16,118 bases of DNA from Desulfobacterales bacterium (GTDB taxonomy: Bacteria > Desulfobacterota > Desulfobacteria > Desulfobacterales > JAFDCJ01): the NCBI GenBank assembly GCA_029932495.1, contig JAOZPY010000016.1:1-16118 (forward strand), given 5' to 3'. Of this stretch, positions 14,416-16,118 are shown one piece after another. The position numbers and the translations under genes are program-made. Each line of letters begins with the position of its first letter. The first letter of the stretch is position 1. Under the pieces are notes generated by a model. The model did no database searches, was not told the origin of the DNA, and saw nothing but the letters and a program-made list of their open reading frames with translations.

Positions 14416-15462
14416 ATGGCAAACAAGTACAAGTCATCGGCAACCGTCATTTCGCTGGAAAAAGCCGTGGGTACGGTTCTGGCCCATGACATCACAGAAA
14501 TCAGGCCGGGACAGTTCAAGGGCCCGGCCTTCAAAAATGGACACATCGTTCAAAAAGACGACCTGGAGCACCTGAAACGCCTTGGCAAGGAGCACCTCTA
14601 CGTCCTGCACATGGGACCTGATGAACTGCACGAGGATGATGCGGCGATCAGGCTGGCAAATGCCCTGGCCGGACCGGGGGTTGTCTTCAATGGGCAGCCC
14701 GCTGAAGGAAAGATTAACCTCAAAGCAGCGCACCGGGGACTGCTGAAAGTGGATGTGGCGGCCCTTACCGAATTTAACCTGGTTGCCAATGTCACCTGCG
14801 CCAGTAGACATAACAACAGTGTGGTACAGAAAGGAGAAACCCTCGCGGGAACAAGGGCCATTCCTCTTATTATTGACCGCAGGGAGGTTGAGCAGGCAGC
14901 CAGGGTTGCAAAAGATGCCGGTGGAATATTTTCTGTAAAAAAATTTACCGCGCTGGATACAGGCCTTGTGATTACGGGCAACGAGGTGTATTCGGGCAAA
15001 ATCGAAGATAGATTCGCGCCGATTCTCAGCAAAAAGCTCCGGTTTTTCGGGTGCAATGTTCGACAGCCCTTATATATGCCCGATGACCCGGATAAAATCC
15101 GCAAAGGTATTGAAAAGCTCCTTGCCGAAGGTGCCGGCCTTATTCTGGTGGCGGGCGGAATGAGCGTGGACCCTGATGACGTCAGCCGGCTGGCCATTGC
15201 GGATGCCGGTGCGCAGGATCTTGTGTATGGATCGCCCGTACTGCCGGGGGCCATGTTCCTTTACGCCCACTTCGACGATGTGCCGGTGATGGGGCTTCCT
15301 GCATGCGTCCTGTATTACCGGGCCACGGTCTTTGATATCATGCTTCCCAGGGTGCTGGCCGGGGATCGCATCACCAGAAAAGATCTGGCCGAAACCGCCC
15401 ATGGAGGACTTTGCCTGAACTGCGAACGCTGTCACTATCCAGTGTGCCCGTTCGGCAAATAA
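14416..15462 (+). CDS. MoeA-like molybdopterin-binding protein with cysteine-rich C-terminal tail
   Basis: ATG 14416 follows AGGTAGGA (14401-14408). The 348-residue protein starts with a small beta domain (VGTVLAHDITEIRPGQFKGP, then GHIVQKDDLEHLKRLGKEHL). A middle region follows, then a MoCF-type molybdopterin-binding fold at about residues 180-330. That fold shows GLVITGNEVYSGKIEDRFAP, AGGMSVDPDDVSRLAI (in the place of the SGGVSxGxxD loop of MoeA) and VMGLPACVLYYRATVFDIML. It ends with CLNCERCHYPVCPFGK, a CxxCxxCx4C tail that could bind iron-sulfur or zinc. It is shorter than canonical MoeA (about 400 residues), so it may be a specialised partner of a molybdenum enzyme rather than the housekeeping molybdenum inserter. 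No molybdoenzyme is visible in the window. Confidence 0.82.
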   Translation: MANKYKSSATVISLEKAVGTVLAHDITEIRPGQFKGPAFKNGHIVQKDDLEHLKRLGKEHLYVLHMGPDELHEDDAAIRLANALAGPGVVFNGQPAEGKINLKAAHRGLLKVDVAALTEFNLVANVTCASRHNNSVVQKGETLAGTRAIPLIIDRREVEQAARVAKDAGGIFSVKKFTALDTGLVITGNEVYSGKIEDRFAPILSKKLRFFGCNVRQPLYMPDDPDKIRKGIEKLLAEGAGLILVAGGMSVDPDDVSRLAIADAGAQDLVYGSPVLPGAMFLYAHFDDVPVMGLPACVLYYRATVFDIMLPRVLAGDRITRKDLAETAHGGLCLNCERCHYPVCPFGK

Positions 15463-15482
15463 CGGCACCGGAGGAAAAGCTG

Positions 15483-16010
15483 ATGAAAACCAGAGCCGCC
15501 ACAGAATACGCCCTGCTGGGGGTGCTACGGGGCGGTGCCCGGCACGGTTACGAAATACGGCACTACATCGAGGTCCACCTCGGCTCGACCTGGTACGTGA
15601 GCACCAGCCAATTGTATGCCCTTTTAAAAAGGCTTGAAGGGCTGGGTTGGCTTCAATCCTGCGTGGAGATTCAGCAGACGCGGCCTTCAAAAAGGATCTT
15701 TTCTCTGACCCCGCAAGGACGCAAGGCGTTTGATGCGTGGGTGCTCAGCCCTGCAAAGCACGTGCGTGATCTACGGGTGGAATTTCTGGCCAAACTTTTC
15801 TTTATCAAAAACCTACGCCTGGAGGGCGGCGGCGCGCTGGTTGAATCCCAGGTGGCGGTCCTGAATTCCCTGAAAGAAAAGCAGGTCGACATGCAAAAAC
15901 GTGTGCAAGACGGGTTTCAGAAACTCGTACTCGATGCCCGGATCGCAAATATTGAGTGCTGGATTGTCTGGCTGAGGAAAAAAGCGAATAAATTTGTATC
16001 CGTCAAATAG
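15483..16010 (+). CDS. PadR-like winged-helix transcriptional regulator
   Basis: ATG 15483 follows GGAGG (15470-15474), 20 bases after the MoeA-like gene. The frame is open upstream but that part overlaps the previous gene and is not used. The 175-residue product has a PadR N-terminal winged helix (about residues 5-85: EYALLGVLRGGARHGYEIRH, STSQLYALLKRLEGLGWL, KRIFSLTPQGRKAF). A helical C-terminal dimerisation region of the Vir_reg type follows (ESQVAVLNSLKEKQVDMQKR). PadR proteins are usually repressors that bind inverted repeats and respond to small molecules; the 14366-14401 palindrome is a likely target. The stop codon lies at the edge of the degenerate aminotransferase repeat, so the final residues (NKFVSVK) may have been set by a rearrangement. 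Confidence 0.85.
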   Translation: MKTRAATEYALLGVLRGGARHGYEIRHYIEVHLGSTWYVSTSQLYALLKRLEGLGWLQSCVEIQQTRPSKRIFSLTPQGRKAFDAWVLSPAKHVRDLRVEFLAKLFFIKNLRLEGGGALVESQVAVLNSLKEKQVDMQKRVQDGFQKLVLDARIANIECWIVWLRKKANKFVSVK

Positions 16011-16102
16011 AAACCCTGCAGACCGTTGAAACCGATGTGCCGGCCTTCAGAAGCAATGCGTCTATCAAATATCGCGCCACTGCCGACGACGAAAAAACCT
16101 GA
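16004..16102 (+). pseudogene. Decayed duplicate of the aminotransferase 3' end (right direct repeat)
   Basis: In the frame that ends at TGA 16100-16102 the bases encode ETLQTVETDVPAFRSNASIK followed by a short tail. This lines up with the end of the aminotransferase (IGDAQAVETDVPAFRSSEYTK). The TAA stop of the intact gene corresponds to TAT here, and the reading runs on for 10 more codons. Upstream of about 16004 the similarity disappears and the PadR-like gene takes over, overlapping by a few bases. There is no start codon or catalytic part, so this is a remnant, not a gene. It may continue as a terminator remnant beyond the window. Confidence 0.7.
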
Positions 16103-16118
16103 CCGAAACACAACCCGG

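Overview
The window looks like chromosomal DNA from a Gram-negative, fairly GC-rich bacterium. The protein style, the catabolic gene mix and the CoA-acylating dehydrogenase fit a deltaproteobacterium of the Desulfobacterota (Desulfobacteraceae/Desulfosarcina-like). This placement rests on impression only, because no rRNA or marker gene is present. I see no tRNA, rRNA, CRISPR array or insertion sequence.

Layout. (1) Bases 1-2175: the 3' part of a beta-ureidopropionase-type amidohydrolase, then an NCS2/SLC23-type nucleobase transporter with the uracil-type E-N-x-G motif, closed by a strong intrinsic terminator. (2) 2277-3118: two small membrane-anchored proteins of unknown function. (3) 3254-9932: a dipeptide/oligopeptide-type ABC transporter in the order permease C, permease B, binding protein, acetamidase/formamidase, ATPase D, ATPase F. 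It has a candidate sigma-70 promoter, and a long hairpin lies between the binding protein and the amidase. (4) 10037-10522, minus strand: an Lrp/AsnC regulator, separated by a very AT-rich 328-base region from (5) 10851-14287: a CoA-acylating (methyl)malonate-semialdehyde dehydrogenase, a small degenerate ferritin-like protein and a class III aminotransferase, ended by a strong terminator. (6) 14353-16010: a molybdopterin-binding MoeA-like protein with a cysteine-rich tail and a PadR-like regulator, behind a perfect 14-bp inverted repeat that overlaps the promoter. (7) 16004-16102: a decayed second copy of the aminotransferase 3' end, so that module 6 is bracketed by direct repeats.

How it fits together. 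Parts 1 and 5 make a coherent path for the lower half of reductive pyrimidine catabolism. Uracil is imported, N-carbamoyl-beta-alanine is hydrolysed to beta-alanine, the aminotransferase makes malonate semialdehyde, and the CoA-acylating dehydrogenase makes acetyl-CoA and CO2. The dihydropyrimidine dehydrogenase and dihydropyrimidinase would be expected to the left of base 1. The ABC transporter with its embedded amidase may bring in and deaminate a small amide or peptide-like nitrogen compound. The Lrp-like protein is the natural candidate regulator of the divergent operon. The MoeA-like/PadR pair looks like a separately acquired or rearranged module with its own operator.
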